DNA from: Candidatus Hodarchaeota archaeon
GTDB lineage: Archaea > Asgardarchaeota > Heimdallarchaeia > Hodarchaeales > Hodarchaeaceae
Reading direction: 5' to 3'
DNA: 64,000 nt
Assembly: GCA_016839815.1 (NCBI GenBank)
Contig: JAEOTM010000057.1
Location: 26,346-90,345 of the forward strand
Shown: positions 53,456 to 63,304 of the stretch, piece after piece
Position numbering within the stretch: the stretch's first letter is position 1
Layout of the letters: each line of letters opens with the position of its first letter
The notes under the pieces: generated by a model
What the model was told of the DNA's origin: nothing
What the model saw: only the letters and a program-made list of their open reading frames with translations
The model's database searches: none
Program-made: the position numbers and the translations under genes

Positions 53456-54547
53456 TCAGATCAATGATTTCCTATCACTTGTCTGCCAAGCTCCAAATTT
53501 AAATACATCATAGAGCGCGGACAGAAAAGAGATCACAGCAGCAACACCAAAAATTACTCTTAAGAATAAATCCGAATTCTGGATAAACCAAAAGACATCA
53601 GGATCCGCTAAAAGGTCTGCAGGGGCATTAGCAGTAATTGCTAAGGCTAATGTAAATGGAAAATAAAGTACAACTACGACAGCTGAAGCTCCACTTACAA
53701 TGTTCTTAAGTGCTGAGGCTAAGCGAGTAACTCTAATCCGACCAAATAGTACAAGAAAAGCATTGTAGGCAATACTTACAACTAATGAGAAGTAAACTGC
53801 AAATCCAGCAATTAAGTACCAATTCTCATTGAAAATCGGAATATCGGAGATTTCTAAGTAAAGTAAAAATACAATACCGATTACTGCAAATACACCTCCA
53901 AAGAAACCACCAATATGTGGTCCGAAGGCGGACCAAAAACCAACTTCAGATTTTCTCGGTTCCTCCTTCACGTAATAGACATCTAAAGACTTTTTTGGTA
54001 CAGGAGTAGTTCTTTTATTGAATTCTGTTCGGATATCCTCATAGGATTTCTGAAATGATACCCTTAGCTTCATCATTTGCTCTTTGAAAGTCTTTTCGTC
54101 TGTAATGTACAAAGCCATGATGAAAAAGGCTATTCCAATCAAACCCATAACCAGAGAGAGAAAAGAGATGAAAGGATCATCTGTTGCAATCTGAATTATC
54201 CATGCTATCATCATAATTCCTACAAATCCCGCTAAAGCAAGGATTACAAATTGCTCATTCTGTATCTTTGATTCAGGTCGAGTTAAGGGGGTTTTCCATT
54301 CCGTAGCAATATTGGATTCCTCCTCCAAAAATTTCGAAGCTAAAGATTTTGGATCCTCCATAATCATTAGTGCCTGTTCAAAAGCTTCGTGAATGGTTAT
54401 CCCTTTTTCTTTTTCTGATATATTGTGGGCAAGATCCCAGATATGTGCTTGTAATTCCTTCAATATTTGTTCTTTATCAGCTAAAGGGTCTAAATATCTA
54501 CCTACTTCAGCTAAGTAGTCATCAATTTCTTTATATGTCGTATTCAT
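53456..54547 (-). CDS. HAAS-domain (DUF1700-like) membrane protein
   Basis: The 363-residue protein begins with a HAAS-type helical domain (residues 1-85: IDDYLAEVGRYLDPLADKEQILKELQAHIWDL...ALMIMEDPKSLASKFLEE). About seven membrane helices follow in two groups. HAAS (DUF1700) proteins are typically encoded beside PadR regulators, as here. Its start codon overlaps the PadR stop by 4 nt (ATGA). The pair forms a common stress or envelope module; the ligand or partner is unknown. Confidence 0.78.
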   Translation of the reverse strand: MNTTYKEIDDYLAEVGRYLDPLADKEQILKELQAHIWDLAHNISEKEKGITIHEAFEQALMIMEDPKSLASKFLEEESNIATEWKTPLTRPESKIQNEQFVILALAGFVGIMMIAWIIQIATDDPFISFLSLVMGLIGIAFFIMALYITDEKTFKEQMMKLRVSFQKSYEDIRTEFNKRTTPVPKKSLDVYYVKEEPRKSEVGFWSAFGPHIGGFFGGVFAVIGIVFLLYLEISDIPIFNENWYLIAGFAVYFSLVVSIAYNAFLVLFGRIRVTRLASALKNIVSGASAVVVVLYFPFTLALAITANAPADLLADPDVFWFIQNSDLFLRVIFGVAAVISFLSALYDVFKFGAWQTSDRKSLI

Positions 54548-54930
54548 TTAAATTCCTTCTCAGTAGTTTCTATTAAATCGCCAAGGATTCCATAGTAGTG
54601 AATCCAATTTTGCCAAAGAGCTTGATATGCCCGTTCCCCTTTTTGAGTTAAACGATAGTGTTTACGTGCAGGTCCAGAAGAGGAAACTTTTAATTGGTGT
54701 TCCACCATTTGTTCTTTTTCGAATCTACGTAATATCGCATAAAAAGTTGCCTTTGTACCATCAAGCTCTCCTTGTGTGGCCTCTATTAATTTTTCTCCAA
54801 TGAGATAACCATAAATCCCATCATCTTGATACTCTTTAATAATAGCGAGTATTGCAAGACGATTGACACTGTTTAGAAGATTATTAATTTCTTTCGTTAC
54901 CCATTGAGTTATTTCATTAGTTTCTGTCAA
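54544..54930 (-). CDS. PadR-family transcriptional regulator
   Basis: The 128-residue protein starts at TTG 54930. It has the PadR winged helix: LAILAIIKEYQDDGIYGYLIGEKL, then TKATFYAILRRFEKEQMVEHQL and the wing GPARKHYRLTQKG. It is coupled to the HAAS-domain gene and probably represses that pair. PadR proteins often sense phenolics or envelope stress. Confidence 0.85.
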   Translation of the reverse strand: MTETNEITQWVTKEINNLLNSVNRLAILAIIKEYQDDGIYGYLIGEKLIEATQGELDGTKATFYAILRRFEKEQMVEHQLKVSSSGPARKHYRLTQKGERAYQALWQNWIHYYGILGDLIETTEKEFK

Positions 54931-55060
54931 GGCATACTACCTCTGATAGTATTATCAACTACTAATAGCATCACTAATATTAGTTTATAACTCGATCGGA
55001 TATGGCACAAATTCCTGATTAATATTGATTTAAATAGTTACAACAGAATACCATATTAGA

Positions 55061-56404
55061 ATGCTCCGATTCTCTTTATTAACTCCATATTCCATTTATT
55101 TTGTCTTTATCTCTCTCATTTTCTTTCAAACCACAGGTTGCAGTTATCCAACAACAAATTCAAGTTCAAATGAGCAAACTATCCTTCCCTACAGAGGGGT
55201 CGATATCTCTTTTCTACCAGAAATTGAAGATAATGGAGGCATATACAATATGAATGGAGAAACAACCGACTTATTGCAAATTTTAAGAAGTAACGGTATT
55301 AACTCTATTCGATTGCGAATTTGGAATGATCCAGTTGATGGGTATTGTGGTAGAAATCAGACACTCTCTTTTGCAAGAAGAATTACTGATATGGGATTCA
55401 ACTTATTACTAGATTTTCATTATTCAGATACTTGGGCCGATCCAGGTCATCAAACAAAACCTGTAGCTTGGAATAATTTATCTTTTAATGTACTTGAAAC
55501 CGCCATTTACACATATACTCACGAAATCATTTCAACTTTACGGAATCAAGGCTCCTTACCTCGTATTGTACAAATTGGTAACGAGATCACAGGAGGGATG
55601 TTATGGGATGAAGGAAAAGTTGGAGGAACATTCAATAATATATCTCAATGGACTCAGTTTACCTCTCTTTTAAAATCTGGTATTCAAGGGGTTCACGACG
55701 CTGCTTTAACGGATTCAATTGAGATCATGATTCACTCAGATAGGGGTGGGGATAATGCAGGGTGTAGATGGTTTTATAATAATCTAGCCAATTACAATGT
55801 GTCCTTTGATATTATTGGACTATCATTTTATCCTTGGTGGCATGGAACGTTAACAAATCTAAAAGAAAATCTGGTTGATTTAAGTTCAAGATATAATCAG
55901 AAAATTTGTGTGGTTGAAACAGCTTATCCTTGGACACTCGATTGGAACGATGATAAGACAAATACAATTGGTCTCGAGAGTCAGCTTCATGAGGGATACC
56001 CAGCAACGGTTCAGGGACAGTATAGTTTCTTAAAGGATCTTTCTCGTATTGTGATGAATTCAACAAATTCAAAGGGTATCGGTGTATACTATTGGGCTCC
56101 TGAAGTTATCTCAACTCCGACACGAGGATCAACAAGAGAAAATTTAGGATTTTTTGATTTTTCGGGTAATATTCTTGATTCTATCCAAGTTTTCTTACAA
56201 TCGTCAACCACTAGCTATTTATCAACAACGGCTATAAACATTCCACAAACCAATACAACAACAGTTTCAGAGAATTCCTCAACAACAATCATTTCAACAA
56301 GTAAGTCTATAGGAGAAAGTCGCTCTCTACTCATTCTATTAACATCATTCCCTCTGCTATTGTTCCAAAAAAGACGGAAGAAATCAAGAACTACAAAGGA
56401 GTAA
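55061..56404 (+). CDS. GH53 arabinogalactan endo-beta-1,4-galactanase, secreted and membrane-anchored
   Basis: The 447-residue protein has a signal peptide and a full GH53 domain (about 45-385): GVDISFLPEIEDNGG, INSIRLRIWNDP, LLLDFHYSDTWADPGHQ, QIGNEITGGMLW with the acid/base E175, and VVETAYPWT with the nucleophile E286. The 111-residue spacing is right for the family. It cleaves beta-1,4-galactan. A Thr/Ser linker, membrane helix and basic KRRKKS tail anchor it. A plant-polysaccharide enzyme is rare in archaea and suggests gene transfer followed by addition of an archaeal anchor. Confidence 0.9.
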   Translation: MLRFSLLTPYSIYFVFISLIFFQTTGCSYPTTNSSSNEQTILPYRGVDISFLPEIEDNGGIYNMNGETTDLLQILRSNGINSIRLRIWNDPVDGYCGRNQTLSFARRITDMGFNLLLDFHYSDTWADPGHQTKPVAWNNLSFNVLETAIYTYTHEIISTLRNQGSLPRIVQIGNEITGGMLWDEGKVGGTFNNISQWTQFTSLLKSGIQGVHDAALTDSIEIMIHSDRGGDNAGCRWFYNNLANYNVSFDIIGLSFYPWWHGTLTNLKENLVDLSSRYNQKICVVETAYPWTLDWNDDKTNTIGLESQLHEGYPATVQGQYSFLKDLSRIVMNSTNSKGIGVYYWAPEVISTPTRGSTRENLGFFDFSGNILDSIQVFLQSSTTSYLSTTAINIPQTNTTTVSENSSTTIISTSKSIGESRSLLILLTSFPLLLFQKRRKKSRTTKE

Positions 56405-56409
56405 ATTAT

Positions 56410-57048
56410 ATGATTCAAAAACCTCCTAAATTAACCCCTAAAATTATATTAGAAGGGACCCGGCTTACTCAGAAGACTGAAATTGCCTTCATGCTGAATG
56501 AACACCCTAGAATTGTAGGTCCACGAAAATATCGCTATCATTCTCCAATTATTTCTGCTGAATGGTGTGGATTTACTAATTTTCCTTGGGGACGTGGATT
56601 AATCAATTTTAGTCCCTCTGAAGAGGCACAAGCTATAGAAACCTATGAAACATGGATTAAATTATTTGAGCTTCAGCGTTACTATTCATGGATTGTTGAT
56701 AGGTTCCATATTAGCACAATTGTATACCAGAGGCAACAAGGCAGACAAATTGATTTTCAATGGTTAGAAAAAAGATTAATTCCCCTTGGATTCTGTATTA
56801 TTTTATGTAAAAGGAATAAAAATAGTTTTAACCAGGCTAAAATGAGGCGATTAAAAGTTTCAGGCAACCCCCCTCAATATGATAATCTAAATATCTTTAT
56901 ACAAGAACAGGAACTGTTCAGGAAAGAAGTAAAGAAATCGATCCTTCCTCATATTGAGATTGATATCTCTAGTAATAATCTAGAACAAGTATGTACAAAC
57001 ATTGCGGATTTTCTGGAGGATAACAACTTACTGGGGCTGTTTGAGTGA
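56410..57048 (+). CDS. Thymidylate-kinase-like P-loop protein with degenerate Walker A
   Basis: The 212-residue protein starts 5 nt after the galactanase stop. ILEGTRLTQKTEIAF (residues 13-27) resembles a P-loop GxxxxGKT, but the glycine before Lys is Q21. D97-R98 in VDRFHIS recalls the DR(Y/F) motif of nucleotide kinases such as Tmk, and the end IDISSNNLEQVCTNIADFL recalls their last strand and helix. It may be a nucleotide kinase relative that has lost or changed nucleotide binding. The function is not recognised. Confidence 0.5.
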   Translation: MIQKPPKLTPKIILEGTRLTQKTEIAFMLNEHPRIVGPRKYRYHSPIISAEWCGFTNFPWGRGLINFSPSEEAQAIETYETWIKLFELQRYYSWIVDRFHISTIVYQRQQGRQIDFQWLEKRLIPLGFCIILCKRNKNSFNQAKMRRLKVSGNPPQYDNLNIFIQEQELFRKEVKKSILPHIEIDISSNNLEQVCTNIADFLEDNNLLGLFE

Positions 57049-57115
57049 ACTTTGTCTAATAAATTGAATAAACTAATGTTTATTATTCACTGGAAGAATG
57101 ATACCATGAATCCAA

Positions 57116-59443
57116 GTGCGTCTCCAGAAACCCTCTCTTAATGTTGTCACTATCATCTTAATCGGCACAGTATTACCTATTATTTTAGGGACATTATTTG
57201 GAGTAATAGTCTATTCGGGAACCGTAAACCGTGCAAACACTCTTGCTAGTAATTCTCTTTCTCAAACAGCACACAAAGAATTAAACAATACCGTATCAGC
57301 TCAAACTGAATTACTTGATGATTTTTTTCACGATTTCGAATCTCTGATTATAAATGCTCATGACTATTTGGAAAATCTAGTATCATATCCTAATACGAAT
57401 TCTCGATGGAATAATTCTTGGTTCAATCGAAATGAGCTTGGTATAACGGGTTTAACAACTGATTTAGGATACGGGGATGTATTCATCTTTCCTGGGGTAG
57501 AAATGAATAGTACAGTAAATGCTACTATTGATTTTCTATCATTAGGAGCACCATATTTTAATTCTATAGTTCGATCCAGTTCAGTTTTACATGCTTACTT
57601 TTCAACAGAGAATGGTGTCAATTGGGTCTATCCGTTCATTAATGCGTTCTCATTTCTATCTCCTAATACTACAGCTCATCAACGTCCTTGGTATCAAGCT
57701 GCACTTCAAAATGATACTGTTCATTGGTCAATTTATACGGATGCATTTACAGGAAATTGGACGGCTACAGTCTCCATACCTTTCTATAATGGGTCTGAGT
57801 TATTTGGAGTGGCAGGATTGGATATTTCGCTTACAAAAATTGAATCTGAACTTAGTTCATTTTCATATAGCGAAACAAGTTATGCTCTCTTATTGAATCG
57901 TTCTCTTGCAATTATTGCTCGTTCTGATGTGTTGCCTAGTGATCCTGGATACGATGAGTTAATCAACTCTACGAGTGTTTCTCCTGGTAAGTTCTCACAA
58001 CTTCATTATGCTTTGATTGATGCTTTCAAAAATCAATCAGGATTCATAGAATTAAATTTAAACACTGGACCTAATTTCACAGAAGAGGAATCAAAATTTT
58101 TATTTTACAAGTCATTAGAAACAGTGGATCTTCTCTTTTGTATTGTTTTAAGTCAAGGTGATATCAATACAATAGCCGCTTCGATTCTTGATCTTTATAA
58201 CTCTTCAGCAGGTCAATTTGTGCTTAGTCAAATCATAACAATCATTATTATATTCTTTTTAACCTTTTTACTCGCGTTTATTGGTTATAGTTATGGAATA
58301 AGAGGGATTTTTCGGACACGAACTCGAATCACTGAAGCACGATTAGAAAAATCAGAAAAAGATTACCAAGATTTATTCGAAGAGACCCCCCTTGGTTTAT
58401 ACCGGTCAACTCCTGGAGGTCAGTTTATAGCAGCTAATAAAGCCTTCGTCAACCTACTTGGAGCTAAATCGTTTGAAGATCTCCAAAAATGGAATATAAA
58501 TGACTTAACAAAGGAGATTGAATATCCACGAGTTGATTTTACGCATAAATTAGCTAGAAGTAGGGAAACAAAAACCTTTGAGTATCGTATCAAACGTTTA
58601 GATGGTTCTCACATTTATATACGAGAACACTCACGTGCTGTCCTTGACGAGAATGGAACCATTCTATTCTATGAAGGTTCAATGGAAGATATTTCTAAAC
58701 AAAGAGCTGCTGAATTTGCGCAGACCATTTTAGAACAAAAAAGATCTGATTTTATATCTATGACAACACATGAGTTAAGAACACCATTGACATCAATTAA
58801 AGGATTTACTGATATTCTTGAAAGGGCTGGTGAATCAGATATTGAGGATGATAAGCGTGTTCAGATTTATTCTTTAATTAGAAAAAATGTCTACCGTCTT
58901 GAAAGATTAGTACAAGGGGTCAGTGATCTTACTAGAATAGAACAGGGGATATTTGATTTGCTAAAAGAGGAGTTTAAGCTGTGTGATTACCTTAAGAATC
59001 TCATTCCTCTTTTTGAAACACTGCTTGGACATCCTATGCAAATTATCCAACATTCTCCTGAGAAAATCTGCTGGGTAAGTGCAGACAAAGATCGGATAGA
59101 ACAAATTCTAATGAATTTAATTGATAATGCCATTAAACATACCCCTGAAGAGAATAGGCAGATTATCCTAGAAACTGAAATTATAGATGATGTAATTCAA
59201 CTTAAAATTGTAGATAATGGCTGTGGAATCTCAACAGAAAATCTAGAAATCATTTTTGATCAATTTGTGTCCCTACCAACCCAATATTCAGTTGGAGGAA
59301 CAGGTATTGGTCTTTATGTGTCTAGATTATTGGCTGAAGCTCAAGGTGGTTCCCTTCGGGCTGAAAGTGATGGGGCAGGAATGGGTTCAACATTCATTTT
59401 GGAATTACCACTTTTAAAAGATAAAATCGCTTCTACCGAGTAG
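57116..59443 (+). CDS. Sensor histidine kinase with extracellular Cache and PAS domains
   Basis: The 775-residue protein (GTG 57116) has a first membrane helix (12-33) and an outer dCache-like sensing region (about 40-360). A second membrane helix (about 370-393), a PAS domain (about 415-540) and a HisKA follow, with phospho-accepting H552 (THELRTPLTSIKGF). The HATPase has N-box EQILMNLIDNAIKH, the DNGCGIS box and GGTGIGLYVSR. No response regulator lies next to it, so its partner is elsewhere. It should sense an extracellular ligand. Confidence 0.88.
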   Translation: MRLQKPSLNVVTIILIGTVLPIILGTLFGVIVYSGTVNRANTLASNSLSQTAHKELNNTVSAQTELLDDFFHDFESLIINAHDYLENLVSYPNTNSRWNNSWFNRNELGITGLTTDLGYGDVFIFPGVEMNSTVNATIDFLSLGAPYFNSIVRSSSVLHAYFSTENGVNWVYPFINAFSFLSPNTTAHQRPWYQAALQNDTVHWSIYTDAFTGNWTATVSIPFYNGSELFGVAGLDISLTKIESELSSFSYSETSYALLLNRSLAIIARSDVLPSDPGYDELINSTSVSPGKFSQLHYALIDAFKNQSGFIELNLNTGPNFTEEESKFLFYKSLETVDLLFCIVLSQGDINTIAASILDLYNSSAGQFVLSQIITIIIIFFLTFLLAFIGYSYGIRGIFRTRTRITEARLEKSEKDYQDLFEETPLGLYRSTPGGQFIAANKAFVNLLGAKSFEDLQKWNINDLTKEIEYPRVDFTHKLARSRETKTFEYRIKRLDGSHIYIREHSRAVLDENGTILFYEGSMEDISKQRAAEFAQTILEQKRSDFISMTTHELRTPLTSIKGFTDILERAGESDIEDDKRVQIYSLIRKNVYRLERLVQGVSDLTRIEQGIFDLLKEEFKLCDYLKNLIPLFETLLGHPMQIIQHSPEKICWVSADKDRIEQILMNLIDNAIKHTPEENRQIILETEIIDDVIQLKIVDNGCGISTENLEIIFDQFVSLPTQYSVGGTGIGLYVSRLLAEAQGGSLRAESDGAGMGSTFILELPLLKDKIASTE

Positions 59444-59595
59444 TCGTTCAAAACTAGTTGATATTGGACCGTTAGATAAATCTTAGTTCCCTATTAATCC
59501 CTAACATTGATTGACACTAAAGATCCCTTACCTCATTATGCACTTTTTTAAATCAATTCAAGGTTACTACTTAAATTGTAACTAAATCTCAATAA

Positions 59596-60540
59596 TTGGC
59601 TGTAAGAACCATGAGTACAGAAATAATTACTACAGACCATCTTTCGAAATTTTATGGATCTGTGCGTGGCATTCATGAGGTTTCAATTAAGGTACCAGCT
59701 GGAGGGGTTGGATTTCTTGGCCCCAATGGAGCAGGAAAAACTACATTGATACGCACCCTGTTAGGAATCATCCGTCCGACCAAAGGAAGTGCACAAGTAC
59801 TCGGATATGATATTAAATCAGATATTAACCAAGTTAGAGATCGGATTGGATATATCCCAGAATTTAACACTTCTTTCATTCCTGATATGACAGCAATGAA
59901 GTTTGTAGCTTTCTGTGGACGGATGAATGGATTAGCAAATTCCGAATCCAAGCAAAGGGCAAGTGATTCTTTGTATTACGTCGGGCTTGGGGAAGAAAGA
60001 TATCGCAAATTAGGAACTTTTTCTCTCGGTATGAAACAAAAAGTTAAGCTTGCTTCTGCCTTGGTTCACGATCCTGAAATCATCATCGCGGATGAACCTA
60101 CAAATGGCTTGGATCCTACTGGCCGTAATCAGATGTTAGAACTAATACGAAATTTGCAAACTGATCAAACTAAGCACGTTATTTTAAGCTCCCACTTGCT
60201 TAGAGATGTTGAACAGACAACAGACTATGCTATTGTCTTTTCTGAAGGAGAAATTCTAGCCCAAGGCAAAATTAAAGAGTTAACTTCGGGTCGTAGAACT
60301 TCTGTGAGTGTGAAAGTAAAATATAATGAGGAAGAGTTTGTTAGGATATTAAAAAGCAAAGGATTCGAGGTGTGGGATGAAGGCGGTTTTATCGAAGTCA
60401 AGAAGTCCAATGATACAGAGAAATCCATATTTAGTACCGCCTATGAAGCTGGAACTGAAATTAGATATCTGGGCAGTCGATCTAGCACACTCGAAGATGT
60501 ATTTGTGGATTTATTCCGAAATAAGGAGGGAATTAAATGA
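59596..60540 (+). CDS. ABC transporter ATPase (export type), first of two
   Basis: The 314-residue ATPase has Walker A GPNGAGKTT (42-50), signature FSLGMKQKVKLA and Walker B IIIADEPTNGLDP, with a C-terminal accessory domain from about 215. TTG 59596 or ATG 59611 can start it; the ATG gives a tighter N-terminus. It overlaps the permease gene by 4 nt. The cluster ATPase-permease-ATPase-permease suggests one or two export systems (ABC-2 type) for a hydrophobic compound, lipid or drug. Confidence 0.88.
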   Translation: MAVRTMSTEIITTDHLSKFYGSVRGIHEVSIKVPAGGVGFLGPNGAGKTTLIRTLLGIIRPTKGSAQVLGYDIKSDINQVRDRIGYIPEFNTSFIPDMTAMKFVAFCGRMNGLANSESKQRASDSLYYVGLGEERYRKLGTFSLGMKQKVKLASALVHDPEIIIADEPTNGLDPTGRNQMLELIRNLQTDQTKHVILSSHLLRDVEQTTDYAIVFSEGEILAQGKIKELTSGRRTSVSVKVKYNEEEFVRILKSKGFEVWDEGGFIEVKKSNDTEKSIFSTAYEAGTEIRYLGSRSSTLEDVFVDLFRNKEGIK

Positions 60541-61550
60541 GTGATCATCCAAACCCTAATGGTGCTTATGTAAAGAAATTCTCTTTTCGACCTTTTACAG
60601 GATTCCGACGAGGAAGAATATACCGTATCTGGTCAATTTCGTGGCAATGGTGGATCCACGAATGGAGCAGATCTAGAGCTGTGAAAGTTCTTATAGGATT
60701 TCAAGTTTTTACATTGCTTATTACCAACCTATTTGTTCTCACAACGAAAGATTTCCTAATGATTACCGATCCTAGCTTAACAACTGAACAGATACTGGAA
60801 AATACACTGATTCCTTTGATTCGGGGGATTGTAAGCTTTGAAACCGAAATTCGGGGTGGAGATAACCATGGTGATAACGGTTTCGGAGACGGTACGTTTT
60901 CAATAGGAGGGACTAGCCTATTTATATTACTACTTGCGGTTCTTGTTGGTTCGGGTTTAATTGCCGACGATATTTCCAATAAGACAAATGAAATTTATTA
61001 TGCAAAATTAGAGAAATATGAATATATCCTCGGTAAGTTTGGAGCATTCTTCATATTTGGCAATGTAATTATTACCATTCCTTATGTCTTAGAGTTTGGA
61101 TTACTCTATATAGGATTAGGAAATATTGATCTCATATCAGTTCTGCCCCTACTTGCTCATGTCATCATTTTTACTGAAATTGTCAATTTAACGTATGCCG
61201 CCATCATCCTAGCCTTCTCTTCATTGACGAGTCGACGTTTATACGCAGGACTCACTTCATTCATGCTCTTATTCCTTGCCAACATGATCATCCCAGCCTT
61301 AGCCTTTACTGAAGGTGGAGAAATTGGTCTTCAATTACTAGGTGACGTACTGACACTTCTACTAATATTCTCTTATATTCTAGATGGTGAAACTATAATC
61401 AGGTTAAATTTACTTGGTCAAGATCACATATTGAGACTTGCGGATGGTGTTGGTATTGAATCATGGATGATACTAGGTAGTTTAGGTGTTATAATTCTCT
61501 TTGGGATCCTAATTGTAATAATACAAGTCTATAGGAGGCACAGCGCTTGA
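60537..61550 (+). CDS. ABC-2-type transporter permease, first of two
   Basis: The 337-residue protein has about six membrane helices, with a large outer loop between helices one and two containing a Gly/Asp-rich segment (RGGDNHGDNGFGDGTFSIGG), possibly a metal site. The core (SGLIADDISNKTNEIYYAKLEKYEYILGKF) is the ABC-2 permease pattern. It is translationally coupled to both ATPase genes (4-nt overlaps). Confidence 0.78.
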   Translation: MSDHPNPNGAYVKKFSFRPFTGFRRGRIYRIWSISWQWWIHEWSRSRAVKVLIGFQVFTLLITNLFVLTTKDFLMITDPSLTTEQILENTLIPLIRGIVSFETEIRGGDNHGDNGFGDGTFSIGGTSLFILLLAVLVGSGLIADDISNKTNEIYYAKLEKYEYILGKFGAFFIFGNVIITIPYVLEFGLLYIGLGNIDLISVLPLLAHVIIFTEIVNLTYAAIILAFSSLTSRRLYAGLTSFMLLFLANMIIPALAFTEGGEIGLQLLGDVLTLLLIFSYILDGETIIRLNLLGQDHILRLADGVGIESWMILGSLGVIILFGILIVIIQVYRRHSA

Positions 61551-62467
61551 TAGAAATAGAAAATGTATCAAAATCATTTGGGGACGTTGTAGCAATATCC
61601 AACATGAGTATGCATGTTAAATCAGGCTCCATAACAGGATTCTTAGGTCCAAATGGGGCAGGGAAAAGTACAACGTTGAAAGTAATAATAGGAGAACTCT
61701 ATCCAGATTTAGGAACTGTAACTGTTCTTGGGGAAAACCCTATTAATAATAGTAAACTTAAACAAGAGATTGGCTATGTTTCAGAGCATGATGACTTGTA
61801 TCCATGGATGAAAGGAAAACAATTCATTACTTCTCTTGCCAAACTACTTTTACCACGAGAAGAAGCAGAAAAATCAGCAAAAGAAGCATTAAAGAAAGTT
61901 GGTTTAGCTGTAAAGGGTAAAAAGATAAAGGCCTACTCCAAAGGAATGAAACAACGATTAAAAGTAGCGGCAGCTATCGTTCATAATCCAGACTTACTTA
62001 TTCTAGATGAACCTTTTGGTGGTTTGGATCCCCTTGGTCGACGAGAAATGAAAAAATTAGTCTCAGATCTTAATCAGGATGGAGTTACAGTCCTTATTTC
62101 CAGTCACATTCTTTATGAGCTTGATCAGATGAGTAATCGTATGATTCTCATTCATAGAGGACAAACCTTGGCAGAAGGAGCTCCATCTGAAATTCTAGAG
62201 CTAATTGATCAATTTCCCCATCAAATATTAATACAAGCTCCCGACGATCAACTCAAAAGTTTATCAAAGCTAATGATTGACGAATCAATTGTAAGTTCCC
62301 TTAATTTCAAGACTGGAGAAATATCTACTGATTTAATTGCCATAACGAATAATCCAAAACAGTTTTATCCTAAAATTACCCAGCTGGTTGCCGAGAAGAA
62401 CTTATCTATTGATCACCTTGAAAGTACAACAGATAACATTGAGGCAATCTTTGAATATTTAACTTAA
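61547..62467 (+). CDS. ABC transporter ATPase, second of two
   Basis: The 306-residue ATPase starts at TTG 61547, overlapping the permease stop. It has Walker A GPNGAGKST (34-42), signature YSKGMKQRLKVAAA, and Walker B LLILDEPFGGLDP, with a C-terminal domain of about 90 residues. It differs in sequence from the first ATPase of the cluster, so the two may form a heterodimer or serve one permease each. Confidence 0.88.
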   Translation: MIEIENVSKSFGDVVAISNMSMHVKSGSITGFLGPNGAGKSTTLKVIIGELYPDLGTVTVLGENPINNSKLKQEIGYVSEHDDLYPWMKGKQFITSLAKLLLPREEAEKSAKEALKKVGLAVKGKKIKAYSKGMKQRLKVAAAIVHNPDLLILDEPFGGLDPLGRREMKKLVSDLNQDGVTVLISSHILYELDQMSNRMILIHRGQTLAEGAPSEILELIDQFPHQILIQAPDDQLKSLSKLMIDESIVSSLNFKTGEISTDLIAITNNPKQFYPKITQLVAEKNLSIDHLESTTDNIEAIFEYLT

Positions 62468-62480
62468 TGGAGGTAAAAAA

Positions 62481-63293
62481 ATGTCAGTCATTCAAAAGAG
62501 AGTAAAATATGATTATAGCCCAACTTTTGTTTCGAGGAGTTCAATTTTAATTCAACTATTCTTGAATAAGTATATATACGATAAAAAGACATATATCTTA
62601 ATTTTAATAAGTTTCCTCCCACTGTTAAGAACTGGTAGTCTTAGAAATCCTGGAATTGATGAATTTGTTGACCTAATCGGGCCTATGTCAATTGTTAGTT
62701 TCATCATCATGCCTTTGATATCTTTAATCTTAGGTGTTTCAGCAATTTCAGATGAAAAAGAAAATAAAACCATTAGTCAACTTCTAGCTCGGCCTGTGAA
62801 AAGAGAAGAAATTGTAATAACTAAATGGATCACAATTATGATAATTGGGTTAATTATCATTGCTATAAATAGCCTAATCTTGTATATCGGATTTAACGTA
62901 CTTTTACCAGGATCTTTCGAACTTTTTGGCAATTTGTCTGTCCTAATAGGCACATGGTTATATTTGAGTCTTTGGTATGCAGTATACGCTACAATATTCC
63001 TATTCCTTGGTGTATTTTTTGACAAGAATGCCTTAGGACTTGGTCTAGCAATTGCATATTTTGAAGCATTTTTCGGACAGTTCATCTTTGGGGCATTTTC
63101 AGGAGGAGGTGGATCTCCATTTTCTGTGGCAAATCACGTCAATTATGTTGCCTCGGAGTATTTCCTAAGTGAGTATTTATCTTATAGAATTTCACATTTT
63201 GAACCATTCAATTCTATCTTAGTGTGTATAGGATTAGTTTTGGGATTCTTAGGTCTCGCAGCATTTACAATGCGGAGAAAAGATTTCCCCTAA
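62481..63293 (+). CDS. ABC-2-type transporter permease, second of two
   Basis: The 270-residue protein has six membrane helices with an ABC-2 core (ILGVSAISDEKENKTISQLLARPVKREEIVITKW) and a glycine-rich loop near residue 210. It follows the second ATPase by 13 nt with a GGAGG ribosome-binding site, so it ends the four-gene export operon. The substrate is unknown. Confidence 0.82.
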   Translation: MSVIQKRVKYDYSPTFVSRSSILIQLFLNKYIYDKKTYILILISFLPLLRTGSLRNPGIDEFVDLIGPMSIVSFIIMPLISLILGVSAISDEKENKTISQLLARPVKREEIVITKWITIMIIGLIIIAINSLILYIGFNVLLPGSFELFGNLSVLIGTWLYLSLWYAVYATIFLFLGVFFDKNALGLGLAIAYFEAFFGQFIFGAFSGGGGSPFSVANHVNYVASEYFLSEYLSYRISHFEPFNSILVCIGLVLGFLGLAAFTMRRKDFP

Positions 63294-63304
63294 TTCCCTT
63301 TTTA

